A model generated the notes under the pieces. The model was not told where the DNA came from, did not search any database, and was given only the letters and a program-made list of their open reading frames with translations. Positions 19,773 to 29,143 of a DNA stretch of 46,596 nt are shown here, one piece after another; the first letter of the stretch is position 1; the number at the start of each line of letters is the position of its first letter. The stretch is from Muribaculaceae bacterium (GTDB lineage Bacteria; Bacteroidota; Bacteroidia; Bacteroidales; Muribaculaceae), in assembly GCA_022509125.1 (NCBI GenBank), contig JAFLTU010000015.1, positions 1-46,596 of the forward strand, read 5' to 3'. Made by a program: the position numbers and the translations under genes.

Positions 19773-19834
19773 ATAAAATAAAGGTTGTATGAGAAGGAAT
19801 AGAAAACCCATGATAACGATTATTATTGAATAAA

Positions 19835-19866
19835 TTTGGAAAGAAAGGCGCCTTTCGCTAAATTTG
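19835..19866 (+). promoter_or_regulatory. Promoter of the glycine cleavage operon
   Basis: TTTG (19835-19838), 20-base spacer, TAAATTTG (19859-19866): an exact consensus. A 14-base perfect palindrome, GAAAGGCGCCTTTC (19843-19856), fills the spacer, so a regulator could act there. Predicted start near 19873; leader about 54 bases. I see no glycine riboswitch aptamer. Confidence 0.7.
19843..19856. promoter_or_regulatory. Palindrome in the gcvT promoter spacer
   Basis: GAAAGGCGCCTTTC reads the same on both strands and is centred between the -33 and -7 elements. MerR-type activators and some repressors bind at such a position. The regulator is not identified. Confidence 0.5.
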
Positions 19867-19926
19867 AAACCTGAATTGCATGGGATGGAAACCCCAAAAA
19901 TGGCTGCCTTGTAAACGAAAATAAAA

Positions 19927-21021
19927 ATGGAAGAAAAGATTAAAGAAACGTGCCTGCATGGACGTCATATTTTACTTGGTGCACAGATGTCACTCTTTGC
20001 CGGTTATGATATGCCTATTCAATATAAAGGGATTGCAGAAGAACACAATGCGGTGAGGCAAAATGTAGGAGTCTTCGATGTCAGCCATATGGGTGAAGTG
20101 AGAATCACAGGTCCAGATGCTTATAAATTCGTAAGCCATATATTTGTCAACGATGTAACAGGCGCCCCCGACGGTCAGATTTTTTATGGGATGATGTGTT
20201 ACGAGGATGGAGGCACAGTCGACGATCTTTTGGTTTATAAGGTCAACGACCATGAATATTTCTTGGTGATTAATGCCTCAAATATTGAAAAAGATGTGGA
20301 TTGGATTGTCAAGAATTCGGCCGGTTTCGACGTTAAAATCGAGAATCAAAGCGATTACTACGGAGAGGTGGCAGTGCAAGGTCCAAAGGCAGAAGAGACA
20401 GTCGAGAAAGTTTTGGGTTTAGACGTCAAGGAAATTCCCTTTTATAACTTTAAAACCTTCAGAGTAGGTGATGAAGAAATCATCGTGAGTCGCACAGGCT
20501 ACACAGGTGAAGATGGCTTCGAAATCTATGGCAGCCACGAATATATACAGGATGTTTGGGACCGTCTGATGCATGCCGGAGTGCAACCCTGTGGTCTCGG
20601 ATGCCGAGACACTCTTCGTTTCGAAGTCGGACTTCCTCTTTATGGAGATGAATTGTCGGCTGAAATAAGTCCGATAGAGGCAAGCCTGAGTATGTTTGTG
20701 AAACTTGACAAACCTGAATTTATCGGCAAGGAAGCCCTCCTGAAACAGAAGGAGGATGGAGTGAGGCGTAGAATAGTTGGCCTTGAATTAGACGACACGG
20801 CAATCCCTCGCCATGGTTATGCTGTAGAAGTAGATGGCAAGCAGGTCGGCGAAATCACGACTGGTTATCGCTCCATATCCACAGGTAAGAGTGTGGCAAT
20901 GGCAATGATCGAAAAACCCTATGATAAGTTGGGAACACGCGTAGAGGTAAGGATTAGGAAAAAGACTTTCCCGGCCACTGTAGTCAAAAAACGTTTTTAC
21001 GACAAGAATTATAAAAAATAA
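19927..21021 (+). CDS. gcvT: Glycine cleavage T protein (aminomethyltransferase)
   Basis: Transfers the methylene carbon from GcvH-bound aminomethyl-lipoate to tetrahydrofolate and frees ammonia. The 364 residues show the family start (LFAGYDMPIQYKGIAEEHNAVR), FDVSHMGEV, the folate-binding strand SRTGYTGEDGFEIY, and GCRDTLRFEVGLPLYGDEL. The length matches E. coli GcvT (364). First gene of a five-gene operon. The gaps within it are 76, 77, 3 and 50 bases. Confidence 0.96.
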   Translation: MEEKIKETCLHGRHILLGAQMSLFAGYDMPIQYKGIAEEHNAVRQNVGVFDVSHMGEVRITGPDAYKFVSHIFVNDVTGAPDGQIFYGMMCYEDGGTVDDLLVYKVNDHEYFLVINASNIEKDVDWIVKNSAGFDVKIENQSDYYGEVAVQGPKAEETVEKVLGLDVKEIPFYNFKTFRVGDEEIIVSRTGYTGEDGFEIYGSHEYIQDVWDRLMHAGVQPCGLGCRDTLRFEVGLPLYGDELSAEISPIEASLSMFVKLDKPEFIGKEALLKQKEDGVRRRIVGLELDDTAIPRHGYAVEVDGKQVGEITTGYRSISTGKSVAMAMIEKPYDKLGTRVEVRIRKKTFPATVVKKRFYDKNYKK

Positions 21022-21097
21022 CGTAGGCAAAGTTTTTCAATGTGAAACCCCGCCAAATTTTTCAGAAGAAAATAAGCTAAACGATAATACAAAAGAT

Positions 21098-21478
21098 ATG
21101 AGCAAAGTATTAGACGACCGTAAATATGCCGACTCCCACGAATGGGTGAAGACAGAAGGCGATATCGCCATAATAGGGATATCCGATTATGCCCAACATG
21201 CGTTAGGCAATATAGTTTATGTGGATATGCCTGAAGAGGGCGACGAAATCGAGCAGGGCGACGATTTCGGGGCTGTGGAATCGGTTAAGGCCGCCAGTGA
21301 CTTGATTTCTCCAGTAAGTGGAGTTGTAGTGGAAGTTAATGAGGAGTTGGTCAACAACCCCGAACTGATCAACAACGACGCCTATGACAATTGGATTATC
21401 AAAGTCAGAATGTCAGACCCTTCAGAACTTGACAAACTTATGGATGGGGCTGCCTACAAGAAAATCTGTGAGGCTTAA
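21098..21478 (+). CDS. gcvH: Glycine cleavage H protein
   Basis: The lipoyl carrier that shuttles the aminomethyl group between P, T and L proteins. The 126-residue protein contains the lipoylation site ESVKAASD with Lys64, flanked by the typical glycines. Lipoyl attachment depends on LipB and LipA, both encoded at 4.6-6.2 kb. E. coli GcvH is 129 residues. Confidence 0.97.
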   Translation: MSKVLDDRKYADSHEWVKTEGDIAIIGISDYAQHALGNIVYVDMPEEGDEIEQGDDFGAVESVKAASDLISPVSGVVVEVNEELVNNPELINNDAYDNWIIKVRMSDPSELDKLMDGAAYKKICEA

Positions 21479-21501
21479 TCAAATAAGATTTATGAAATAT
21501 A

Positions 21502-21543
21502 AGGATGTGGCGGCTTAAGAGAGCACGTCACGTCCTGTTTTTA
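21502..21543 (+). terminator. Terminator-like hairpin between gcvH and gcvPA
   Basis: AGGATGTG (21502-21509) pairs with CACGTCCT (21529-21536) over 8 base pairs, one a G-T pair, followed by a T-run starting at 21538. In the middle of an operon it would act as an attenuator and lower transcription of the large P subunits relative to H. The loop is long (19 bases), so strength is uncertain. Confidence 0.45.
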
Positions 21544-21555
21544 TTCTAAAAGGCT

Positions 21556-22878
21556 ATGGGACATAAATACATGCCACATTCTGAAGAAGACATCCGAGAG
21601 ATGCTTAAGAAAATCGGAGTGGAGAGCATTGACGACTTATATTCCGACGTGCCCGAGGAAGTAATATTCCATAAGGAATATGCCATTCCTTCTGCATTGA
21701 GCGAGATAGAGCTCCGGAAACATTTCGACGAACTGTCGAAGAAAAACAAGCCCTTGATTATATTTGGAGGAGGCGGAGCCTACGATCATTACGCCCCCTC
21801 GGTAGTGCCTCATCTTCTGTCAAGAAGTGAATTTTACACGGCTTATACACCCTATCAACCGGAGATTTCTCAAGGAACCCTTCAATATATATTTGAATAT
21901 CAGAGCATCATCTCCCAACTGACTGGGCTTGAAGTGTCGAATGCATCCATGTATGACGGGGCCACTGCTGCTGCCGAGTCTATGTTTATGCTTGTAGCTT
22001 CGGCCAAGAAAAAGAATCGTATTTTAATCTCGGCCACTGTCCACGACCATGTTCGCCGTGTCATAGAAACTTATGCCAAGTTCCATGGCGTGGATTATAG
22101 TGAGATTCCGGAAAAGGATGGAGTTTCCGACCTCGAGCAACTTGAAAAAGAATTAGAGAGAGGCGACGTCGCAGGAGTCTTGCTGCCAATTCCCAATAAA
22201 TATGGAATAATTGAAGATTACACCGGTGTTGCAGATAAAATCCATGGATCGAAGGGATATCTTGCGATGTATGCTGACCCGTCTACTCTTGCGGTTTTGA
22301 AAACGCCCGGGGAATGGGGAGCCGACGTGGCTTGTGGAGACGGCCAATCTCTAGGCATGCCACTCTCGATGGGGGGCCCCTACCTCGGTTTTATCTCCTG
22401 TGGGAAAGCTATGTTAAGAAAAATGCCGGGAAGGATAGTAGGAGCCACAAAAGACATAGATGGAAAACGGGGGTATGTATTGACCCTTCAAGCTCGTGAG
22501 CAACATATTAGGCGAGAAAAGGCTACAAGCAATATATGTTCTAACCAGAGCCTTATGGCCCTCTATGCCACAATCTATGTTGCCTTGCTTGGTGAGAAAG
22601 GACTGATGGAGGTCAACAAGCTTGCCTGCGACGGAGCTCATTATCTCTATGATAAACTCCTTTCAACCGGAAAATTTGAGGCCCTTTACAATAAGCCTTT
22701 CTTAAAGGAATTTGTAGTCAAAACTTCGCTTGATGTTGAGAAGGTCAACAGTTTTCTGTTAGAGCACGACATAATGGGGGGATTGAATTTAGGCGAGGGA
22801 AGATTAAAATTCGCTGTGACAGAAAAACGCACGAAGGAGGAAATAGACAATTTGGTGAAATTAATGATTGAAGCCTGA
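21556..22878 (+). CDS. gcvPA: Glycine dehydrogenase subunit 1 (P1)
   Basis: N-terminal half of the P protein as its own 440-residue subunit. It corresponds to the first half of fused GcvP: KYMPHSEEDIREMLKKIG at the start, then YQPEISQGTLQYIFEYQ, SMYDGATAAAE and ATSNICSNQSL. It pairs with the P2 subunit, which carries PLP. The next gene starts 3 bases after its stop, so the two are made together. Confidence 0.95.
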   Translation: MGHKYMPHSEEDIREMLKKIGVESIDDLYSDVPEEVIFHKEYAIPSALSEIELRKHFDELSKKNKPLIIFGGGGAYDHYAPSVVPHLLSRSEFYTAYTPYQPEISQGTLQYIFEYQSIISQLTGLEVSNASMYDGATAAAESMFMLVASAKKKNRILISATVHDHVRRVIETYAKFHGVDYSEIPEKDGVSDLEQLEKELERGDVAGVLLPIPNKYGIIEDYTGVADKIHGSKGYLAMYADPSTLAVLKTPGEWGADVACGDGQSLGMPLSMGGPYLGFISCGKAMLRKMPGRIVGATKDIDGKRGYVLTLQAREQHIRREKATSNICSNQSLMALYATIYVALLGEKGLMEVNKLACDGAHYLYDKLLSTGKFEALYNKPFLKEFVVKTSLDVEKVNSFLLEHDIMGGLNLGEGRLKFAVTEKRTKEEIDNLVKLMIEA

Positions 22879-22881
22879 AAA

Positions 22882-24351
22882 ATGAACTACGATAAATTAA
22901 TATTTGAATTGTCGAAAAAGGGGAGACAGGGTTATTCACTCCCGGAGGATAATTATCACGTAGACGGCTTTTCAGCTATTCCAAAGGAGTTGCTTAGAGA
23001 AGAAAAGCCCCAGCTTCCGGAAGTGAGCGAACCGGATGTAGTGCGCCACTACACTAATTTGTCTAATAAGAATTTTGGAGTCGACACCGGTTTCTATCCC
23101 TTGGGAAGTTGCACAATGAAATATAATCCGAAAATAAATGAGGAATTGAGCGGCTTAAGCGGTTTCACTTCCCTCCATCCCCTTCAAGATGAAAAGAGCC
23201 TTCAAGGAGCCCTTGAACTCTATTGGAATCTTCAGAGGATGCTTTCGGAGATTGCTGGTCTTGAGGAATTCACTCTTAACCCTTATGCAGGGGCACATGG
23301 GGAGCTGACAGGTCTAATGGTGATGAAGAAATACCATGAAAGCCGTGGCGACCTTAAGAGGAAAAAAGTCATTGTGCCCGACTCTGCTCATGGCACAAAT
23401 CCGGCCTCGGCTATGGTGGCCGGTTTTGACGTTGTAGAAGTAAAATCTAAACCCAACGGATCTATCGATGTTGAAGATCTAAAGCCATTGCTCGATGACT
23501 CAGTGGCCGGAATTATGATGACCAATCCCAATACCTTGGGAATGTTTGAAACTGAAATCAGAGAAATCGCCAAACTGGTGCATGAAGCCGGAGGACTGCT
23601 GTATTATGACGGGGCAAACCTCAATCCTCTTTTGGGAAAGGTGAGACCCGGCGATATGGGATTCGACATCATGCACATCAACCTTCATAAGACTTTCTCG
23701 ACGCCTCATGGAGGTGGTGGTCCGGGTTCGGGTCCTGTGGGAGTGGCTAAACATTTGGTCAACCTTCTGCCGATGCCTCATGTGAAAAAAGATGAGAATG
23801 GCATTTTCCATATAGAGGGAGAAAATCCTGATTCATTGGGAAGCATATCCTCTTTCTTAGGCAATTTCGGCGTAATGATGAAAGCCTATGCCTATATTCT
23901 TTCCTTAGGGAGGGAGAACCTCAAGCAAGTGGGTCCTCTTTCTACCTTGAATGCCAATTATATAAAGGAGAACCTGAAGGATGATTATCTGCTTCCGATA
24001 GATGGGGTGTGCAAGCATGAATTCGTGTTCGACGGTTTGAAGGATAAGTCCACGGGCGTCACTACTCTCAATGTTGCAAAACGCCTGCTTGACTATGGAT
24101 TCCATGCTCCGACAATCTATTTCCCTTTGCTTTTTCACGAATCTATGATGATTGAGCCAACGGAGACAGAGAGTAAGGAGACACTCGACGCTTTCATTGA
24201 GGTGATGCATAAAATAGCCCAAGAAGCGAGGGAAAATCCGGAGGTCGTCATAAATGCTCCTCACACAACCATAGTGAGGAAACTCGATGAAACTAATGCG
24301 GCCAAAAATCCGGTGCTCACTTATAAGATGCTTAAGGAGAGCGAGGCTTAA
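22882..24351 (+). CDS. gcvPB: Glycine dehydrogenase subunit 2 (P2)
   Basis: PLP-bearing half of the P protein, 489 residues. The PLP lysine is Lys270 in [27 protein letters not shown] and [10 protein letters not shown] are also typical. P decarboxylates glycine and passes the aminomethyl group to lipoyl-GcvH. The split P1/P2 form is common in Firmicutes, Thermotogales and archaea; many other bacteria use one fused gcvP. Confidence 0.96.
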   Translation: MNYDKLIFELSKKGRQGYSLPEDNYHVDGFSAIPKELLREEKPQLPEVSEPDVVRHYTNLSNKNFGVDTGFYPLGSCTMKYNPKINEELSGLSGFTSLHPLQDEKSLQGALELYWNLQRMLSEIAGLEEFTLNPYAGAHGELTGLMVMKKYHESRGDLKRKKVIVPDSAHGTNPASAMVAGFDVVEVKSKPNGSIDVEDLKPLLDDSVAGIMMTNPNTLGMFETEIREIAKLVHEAGGLLYYDGANLNPLLGKVRPGDMGFDIMHINLHKTFSTPHGGGGPGSGPVGVAKHLVNLLPMPHVKKDENGIFHIEGENPDSLGSISSFLGNFGVMMKAYAYILSLGRENLKQVGPLSTLNANYIKENLKDDYLLPIDGVCKHEFVFDGLKDKSTGVTTLNVAKRLLDYGFHAPTIYFPLLFHESMMIEPTETESKETLDAFIEVMHKIAQEARENPEVVINAPHTTIVRKLDETNAAKNPVLTYKMLKESEA

Positions 24352-24401
24352 AGCAGCATCTTACATTCCGAATTAAGGGTGTTAAAATAAATTTAAGAAC
24401 C

Positions 24402-25757
24402 ATGAAAGCAGATTTATTGATCATTGGAGGTGGCCCCGGAGGATATGAAACGGCATTGGCTGCAGCTCGACAGGGGAAGAGCGTGGTGCTTTTCAATGGG
24501 GGTGAATTGGGTGGAACATGTCTTAACGAAGGGTGCATTCCCACCAAATGTCTTGTCAAGAATGCCGAAGCTGTGACTCTATTCAAGGAGGGTGAGAAAT
24601 TTGGAATAGATGATTTCACCTTTATGGTGGATTATAATAAGATTATAACCCGTAAAAAAGAAGTTGTTGAGACGCTCCGAAAAGGCGTCGAGACGCTAAT
24701 GACACAGGCAAAGGTGACAGTGGTCAACTCCATGGCAAGCTTTTTAGATAATAAGAGGGTAGCAGCTGATGGAGAAGTTTATGAAGGCGACAATATCATT
24801 ATTGCAACCGGGTCAGAGACTAAACGTCTTCCAATCCCGGGGAGCGAGCTGAAATGTGTCATGGATTCTTCTGATCTTCTAAATTTGGAATATATTCCGG
24901 CCCAACTCATTATCATCGGAGGAGGTGTCATCGGACTTGAATTTGCCTCGATTTTCTCTCAACTTGGCTCGAAAGTGACGGTGATCGAATTTATGAAACA
25001 TATACTGCCAGGTTTTGATTCAGACATTTCCAAACGGTTGAAACAGATTTTGACCAAGAAGGGAATTAATATTTTGACCGGAGCTTCCGCTAAAGAAATC
25101 AGACAGAATGAATTTTATGAAGTGGAGGTTGTCTATGAATCCAAGGGGAAGGAAGAGAAGATAGTGGGCAGCGATCTTTTGATGGCAGTTGGCCGGAAAC
25201 CTCGTTTGAAAAACCTTGATTTGGAGAAAGCCGGAGTTGAGTGGAGCGAAAAGGGTATCAAGGTTGATGCATTTATGCAGACAAATGTGCCCGGAATATT
25301 TGCAATAGGCGATGTGACAGGTGGAATAATGCTTGCTCATGTGGCAACGGCACAAGGACAAAGAGCATTGAACGTAATCAACAGTCAGACAGACTCGCTT
25401 AGATTTGATATTGTGCCAAGTGCCGTATTCACAAATCCGGAATGTGGCATGGTGGGAAAGACTGAAGAGGCCTGCAAAGAAGAAAACCTTGCTGTAAAAA
25501 TTGGCACGTCTTTCTATAGAGCCAATGGTAAGGCTCTGGCAATGGGAGAACCTGATGGTATCTGCAAGTTAATCTTCCGAGAAGAGGATGGTAAATTGGT
25601 GGGTGCCCATTTTTTAGGTCTTCAGGCTGCTGACTTGGCTCAACAATGTTGCGATCTCATCAACAGGGAAGTCACCAGCCAAGAAATCCAAAATATAATC
25701 TTCGGCCATCCCACTATTAGTGAGGTGATACTTGAGGCTTGTAAATCAGTGAAATAA
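24402..25757 (+). CDS. lpdA: Dihydrolipoyl dehydrogenase (L protein)
   Basis: FAD enzyme that reoxidises dihydrolipoyl-GcvH with NAD+. The 451 residues show the FAD motif GGGPGGY, the redox pair Cys40/Cys45 (GGTCLNEGC), the NAD motif GGGVIGLEFAS and the C-terminal His-Glu pair (FGHPTISEVILEA). The place at the end of the gcv operon suggests a dedicated L protein. No fused lipoyl domain. Confidence 0.95.
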   Translation: MKADLLIIGGGPGGYETALAAARQGKSVVLFNGGELGGTCLNEGCIPTKCLVKNAEAVTLFKEGEKFGIDDFTFMVDYNKIITRKKEVVETLRKGVETLMTQAKVTVVNSMASFLDNKRVAADGEVYEGDNIIIATGSETKRLPIPGSELKCVMDSSDLLNLEYIPAQLIIIGGGVIGLEFASIFSQLGSKVTVIEFMKHILPGFDSDISKRLKQILTKKGINILTGASAKEIRQNEFYEVEVVYESKGKEEKIVGSDLLMAVGRKPRLKNLDLEKAGVEWSEKGIKVDAFMQTNVPGIFAIGDVTGGIMLAHVATAQGQRALNVINSQTDSLRFDIVPSAVFTNPECGMVGKTEEACKEENLAVKIGTSFYRANGKALAMGEPDGICKLIFREEDGKLVGAHFLGLQAADLAQQCCDLINREVTSQEIQNIIFGHPTISEVILEACKSVK

Positions 25758-25779
25758 ACAAAAAGAGGAAGGGACAGAG

Positions 25780-25800
25780 TGAAAAAATTTAATTTTTTCA
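25780..25800. repeat. AT-only palindrome after lpdA
   Basis: Ten-base perfect arms (TGAAAAAATT / AATTTTTTCA) flank a single central T. It could be the end of the gcv transcript or an operator upstream of the small membrane gene, whose -7-like TAACTTTG is at 25812-25819. Low complexity lowers its weight. Confidence 0.35.
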
Positions 25801-25873
25801 AAAAAATGAATTAACTTTGTGAACCTCCTTTAAGAAAAATACGTTATAATATCAAAATAAAAATCGCAAGATT

Positions 25874-26095
25874 ATGGAAAGAGATGACAGACACAAGCAT
25901 GAAAATCACGACGCTGATATGATTGCGAGGTCTATGGAAGCCCATCAAAAAGATAAACAAAGAGAACACACACGCAGAATGAATAAGCTTTGGATCTGGC
26001 TTGGTGTCATGTTCCTGGTAGCAATCCTTCTATGGTGGATTTTCTCAATCGGTTTCTTTGAAGACACTTCCGGAGTCACCAATTTCGGAAACTAA
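25874..26095 (+). CDS. Small single-span membrane protein
   Basis: A 73-residue protein with a charged N-terminal half (His, Asp, Arg, Lys; residues 1-38) and one membrane helix (about 40-62: LWIWLGVMFLVAILLWWIF), then a polar tail. N-in topology is expected from the positive charges. No domain recognised. It has a candidate -7 and a terminator hairpin at 26168, so it is probably expressed alone. Confidence 0.6.
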   Translation: MERDDRHKHENHDADMIARSMEAHQKDKQREHTRRMNKLWIWLGVMFLVAILLWWIFSIGFFEDTSGVTNFGN

Positions 26096-26167
26096 AGAAA
26101 GATACAACCCGGCCATTCATAGTTCTATAAAAGGGCTTTTACACATACGTGATACAGGACCGGGACA

Positions 26168-26206
26168 ATAGCCTCCTTTGTGGCGACACTAAGGGGGCTA
26201 TACTTT
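26168..26206 (+). terminator. Terminator of the small membrane gene
   Basis: An 11-base-pair stem (ATAGCCTCCTT / AAGGGGGCTAT, one G-T pair) with a 12-base loop, then TACTTTTGTT. It stands between convergent genes and ends just before the dnaB stop. The U-run favours use on the plus strand. Confidence 0.65.
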
Positions 26207-26209
26207 TGT

Positions 26210-27751
26210 TCAGAAGGGAACATCGTCCCGAGGCGACATCATATTGTCGGGAAGGGGAGTGGAGGGAATGCCAATGGAGTCGGGGAAATCTGAAGGAATC
26301 GAGTTTTCATCGCGATTCATCCTTGATTCGATCTTAAGTGTTGTTTCCGCCAGAGTTTCTTGCATCACCTCATATCCTTCCTCCCAATTTTCGAATTTAG
26401 CGAATTTGGAGATGAAATGTAGTTTGACATCCCCGACACCTCCCGACCTGTGTTTGGCCACTATCAAATAGGCCAGACCTTTAATATTGTTACCTTCCCC
26501 ATCCTGGGCTGTGCGGGTGTAGTATTCGGGACGATGGATGAAGCATACGATATCCGCGTCTTGCTCGATTGCCCCTGACTCTCTAAGGTCGGAGAGCACC
26601 GGACGTTTGTCTTCGCGGCTCTCTGTGCTTCGGTTGAGCTGCGAGAGGGCAATGATAGGAATATCCAATTCCTTTGCCAAGGCTTTCAGAGAACGTGAAA
26701 TCGTGCTGACCTCCTGTTCACGACTTCCAAGTTTCATCCCGGTAGCATTCATAAGCTGCAGATAGTCGATCATTATAAGCTTAACCCCTTTCTCCCTGAC
26801 AAGTCTACGTGCTTTGGTGCGAAGCTCGCTAATCGACAATCCCGGAGTCTCATCAAGATAAAGCGGGGCTCCGTAGATATTTCTGATTTTGGAATTCAGC
26901 CTCTCCTCTTCTTCATGAGATAGGCGTCCGCTTTTAATCTTTTCGCCTTCAAGATTGCAAACGTTGCTTATCAACCTCTTTATCAATTGAACGTTTGACA
27001 TTTCCAGAGTGAAAATAGCGATAGGCGTATTGTAGTCGACTGCCATATTCTTAGCCATTGACAAAACGAAGGCTGTTTTGCCCATTGCCGGGCGTGCGGC
27101 AATGATGATAAGATCGGAATTTTGCCAACCTGAGGTCATTTTGTCGAGGTCACGATATCCTGTTTCGAGACCCGAAAGCCCGCTCTCGTTGTTTCGGGCG
27201 TTTTGGATTTGTTCATAGGCCTCCGTCAAGACGGGATCTATTTGAGTCACTTCGCGCTTGAGTTGATTTTGGGAGATATCGAAAAGTTGGCTTTCGGCTA
27301 CTTCCAGAATTTCTTCGATATCGTTGCTTTCATCGTAAGCTTTTGTTTCCACTTCAGCAGCAAAGGTGATGAGTCTTCTGGCAAGATATTTTTGCGCAAC
27401 TATACTTGCGTGATATTCCAAATTGGCCGAAGAATAGACTCTTGCCGTGAGTTCGGCTATGTGAACAGCCCCTCCCACTTCCTCGAGCGTGCCGTCACGT
27501 CGAAGCTGTTCGGTCACGGTCATCATGTCGATTGGTTTCTGATTGTGACCAAGTGTCGTGATGGCATCGAAAATCTTTTTATTGACAGGATCGTAAAAGC
27601 TGTCGGCAACCAATATGTCGCAGACATTCATATAGGCATCTTTTTCGAGCATACAAGCCCCCAACACCACTTCTTCCAGTTCCGTGTCACGAGGTGGAAG
27701 TTTCCCGGTTGGATCAGTCAGTATAGGTTTGAATTCAGGTTTCTTGGCCAT
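26210..27751 (-). CDS. dnaB: Replicative DNA helicase DnaB
   Basis: Hexameric 5'-3' helicase at the replication fork. The 513-residue product has the N-terminal helical domain (DTELEEVVLGACMLEKDAY), the RecA-type ATPase with ARPAMGKTAFVLS (Walker A) and Walker B LIMIDYLQLM, plus LSQLNRSTESREDKRPVLSD, LRESGAIEQDADIVCFIHR. No intein. It follows menA after 40 bases. Confidence 0.96.
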   Translation of the reverse strand: MAKKPEFKPILTDPTGKLPPRDTELEEVVLGACMLEKDAYMNVCDILVADSFYDPVNKKIFDAITTLGHNQKPIDMMTVTEQLRRDGTLEEVGGAVHIAELTARVYSSANLEYHASIVAQKYLARRLITFAAEVETKAYDESNDIEEILEVAESQLFDISQNQLKREVTQIDPVLTEAYEQIQNARNNESGLSGLETGYRDLDKMTSGWQNSDLIIIAARPAMGKTAFVLSMAKNMAVDYNTPIAIFTLEMSNVQLIKRLISNVCNLEGEKIKSGRLSHEEEERLNSKIRNIYGAPLYLDETPGLSISELRTKARRLVREKGVKLIMIDYLQLMNATGMKLGSREQEVSTISRSLKALAKELDIPIIALSQLNRSTESREDKRPVLSDLRESGAIEQDADIVCFIHRPEYYTRTAQDGEGNNIKGLAYLIVAKHRSGGVGDVKLHFISKFAKFENWEEGYEVMQETLAETTLKIESRMNRDENSIPSDFPDSIGIPSTPLPDNMMSPRDDVPF

Positions 27752-27791
27752 TGGGCGATAGTTATTTTGCGTTTTAAGTTTAAATTGTTAA

Positions 27792-28697
27792 TTAGGGGAA
27801 GATTATAAATTCGTTAGGATCAGGGCGCAGTGACGCGCAGACTACCAAGAGATAGATTGAGACGATAAACATTAAAAGAGAGGTCCATTTTAATATATCG
27901 TTGAGGTCTTTACCGGTAAGGGTGCGCATACGGCTCCATAACATTGAATGGAGGGCAAAATACATGAGCCAACCGGCCGAAATCCAGAAAGGGAGGGTAG
28001 TAGTGGCCATAGCAAGAAATATGGCGGCTAACATTCCATCGGCATAATAGACTGCCCCCATTACTCTCCTTCCTAAAATAACTACCGAAGTTTTCTTTCC
28101 GACACTTTTGTCGTCTTCCATATCTCGATAGTTGTTCACAATCAATACGTTAGCGGCCATCAATCCAATTGCTGCGGCTGTGAAGAAAGTGATACTGTCT
28201 ATTCTGAAAATTTGTGTCTGCACATATTCAGTGAACACGACCGGGACGAAGCCAAAGAAAATCCACACTGCAATTTCTCCGAGACCATGATGGGATAGTG
28301 GAAAAGGTCCCGCGCTATAGGCTAAGGCAAAGACAGCAACTGCTATCCCAATAAATATTAACCACCATCCTCCCCAAATTATCAAAGAGGCACCTACACA
28401 GATGGTGACGGCGAGAGTGATATATATAGCCCGTTTCATGGCTTCGGGAGTGATATCGCCTTCAGTCACTCCCCGTCGGAAGCCCTCCCGGCCTTTCTTG
28501 TCAAGGCCGTTTTTGAAATCATAGTATTCATTAGCGAAATTAGAGGTTATTTGGGCTCCTACAGCAAAGAAAAGACAAACCAGGAATGGAAGCAAGGAAA
28601 AGCCATGATGATAAATGGCACAAGCCGTGCCACCTACAACTCCCGCAACACTCACCGGGAGAGTGCGAAGTCGCATTGCTTCAATCCATTCTTTCAT
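27792..28697 (-). CDS. menA: 1,4-Dihydroxy-2-naphthoate prenyltransferase
   Basis: Attaches a polyprenyl tail to DHNA in menaquinone synthesis, needed for anaerobic respiration. The 301-residue UbiA-family membrane protein has about eight hydrophobic segments and the Asp-rich motif NEYYDFKNGLD, followed by GREGFRRGVTEGDITPE; NNYRDMEDDK is the second Asp motif. Its start overlaps the tadA stop by 4 bases. Confidence 0.92.
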   Translation of the reverse strand: MKEWIEAMRLRTLPVSVAGVVGGTACAIYHHGFSLLPFLVCLFFAVGAQITSNFANEYYDFKNGLDKKGREGFRRGVTEGDITPEAMKRAIYITLAVTICVGASLIIWGGWWLIFIGIAVAVFALAYSAGPFPLSHHGLGEIAVWIFFGFVPVVFTEYVQTQIFRIDSITFFTAAAIGLMAANVLIVNNYRDMEDDKSVGKKTSVVILGRRVMGAVYYADGMLAAIFLAMATTTLPFWISAGWLMYFALHSMLWSRMRTLTGKDLNDILKWTSLLMFIVSIYLLVVCASLRPDPNEFIIFP

Positions 28698-29143
28698 CTC
28701 TTTTTTCTAAAAAAATCTTTCATCAATTCAGAGGCCTCCTCCTCCATGACACCTTTTGTCACTATTGTTTTTGGATGAAGCGGCGTTAAATTCCCAGTGC
28801 AGAAATTAGTGAATCCCCTCTTTGGGTCGGCGACTCCATAGACAAGTCTCCCAATCTGGCTCCATCCTATTGCCCCGGCACACATGATGCAGGGTTCAAC
28901 TGTGACATAGAGAGTGCATTGAGGCAGATATTTTCCTCCGAGATTGTTAGCGGCTGCAGTAAGTGCTATCATCTCCGCATGGGCAGTCACGTCGTTTAAG
29001 GCCTCTGTTTGGTTATGGCCCATTCCGATCACTTTACCATTACAGACAACCACGGCACCCACTGGCACTTCATCCTGGTCGAAGGCTTCTTCAGCTTGAC
29101 GCATGGCCAAAGACATGTAATACTCGTCACGCGGATCGGTCAT
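28694..29143 (-). CDS. tadA: tRNA adenosine-34 deaminase
   Basis: Makes inosine at wobble position 34 of tRNA-Arg. The 149 residues show the zinc-deaminase motif: His55-Ala-Glu57 and Pro84-Cys85-x2-Cys88. The sequence VTVEPCIMCAGAI and the following helix favour TadA over guanine deaminase. It overlaps ispH by 17 bases and menA by 4. Confidence 0.9.
   Translation of the reverse strand: MTDPRDEYYMSLAMRQAEEAFDQDEVPVGAVVVCNGKVIGMGHNQTEALNDVTAHAEMIALTAAANNLGGKYLPQCTLYVTVEPCIMCAGAIGWSQIGRLVYGVADPKRGFTNFCTGNLTPLHPKTIVTKGVMEEEASELMKDFFRKKR

Noticed and set aside
19866..19926. Glycine riboswitch upstream of gcvT
   Set aside because: The leader is only about 54 bases, too short for a glycine aptamer, and shows no two-domain pattern.
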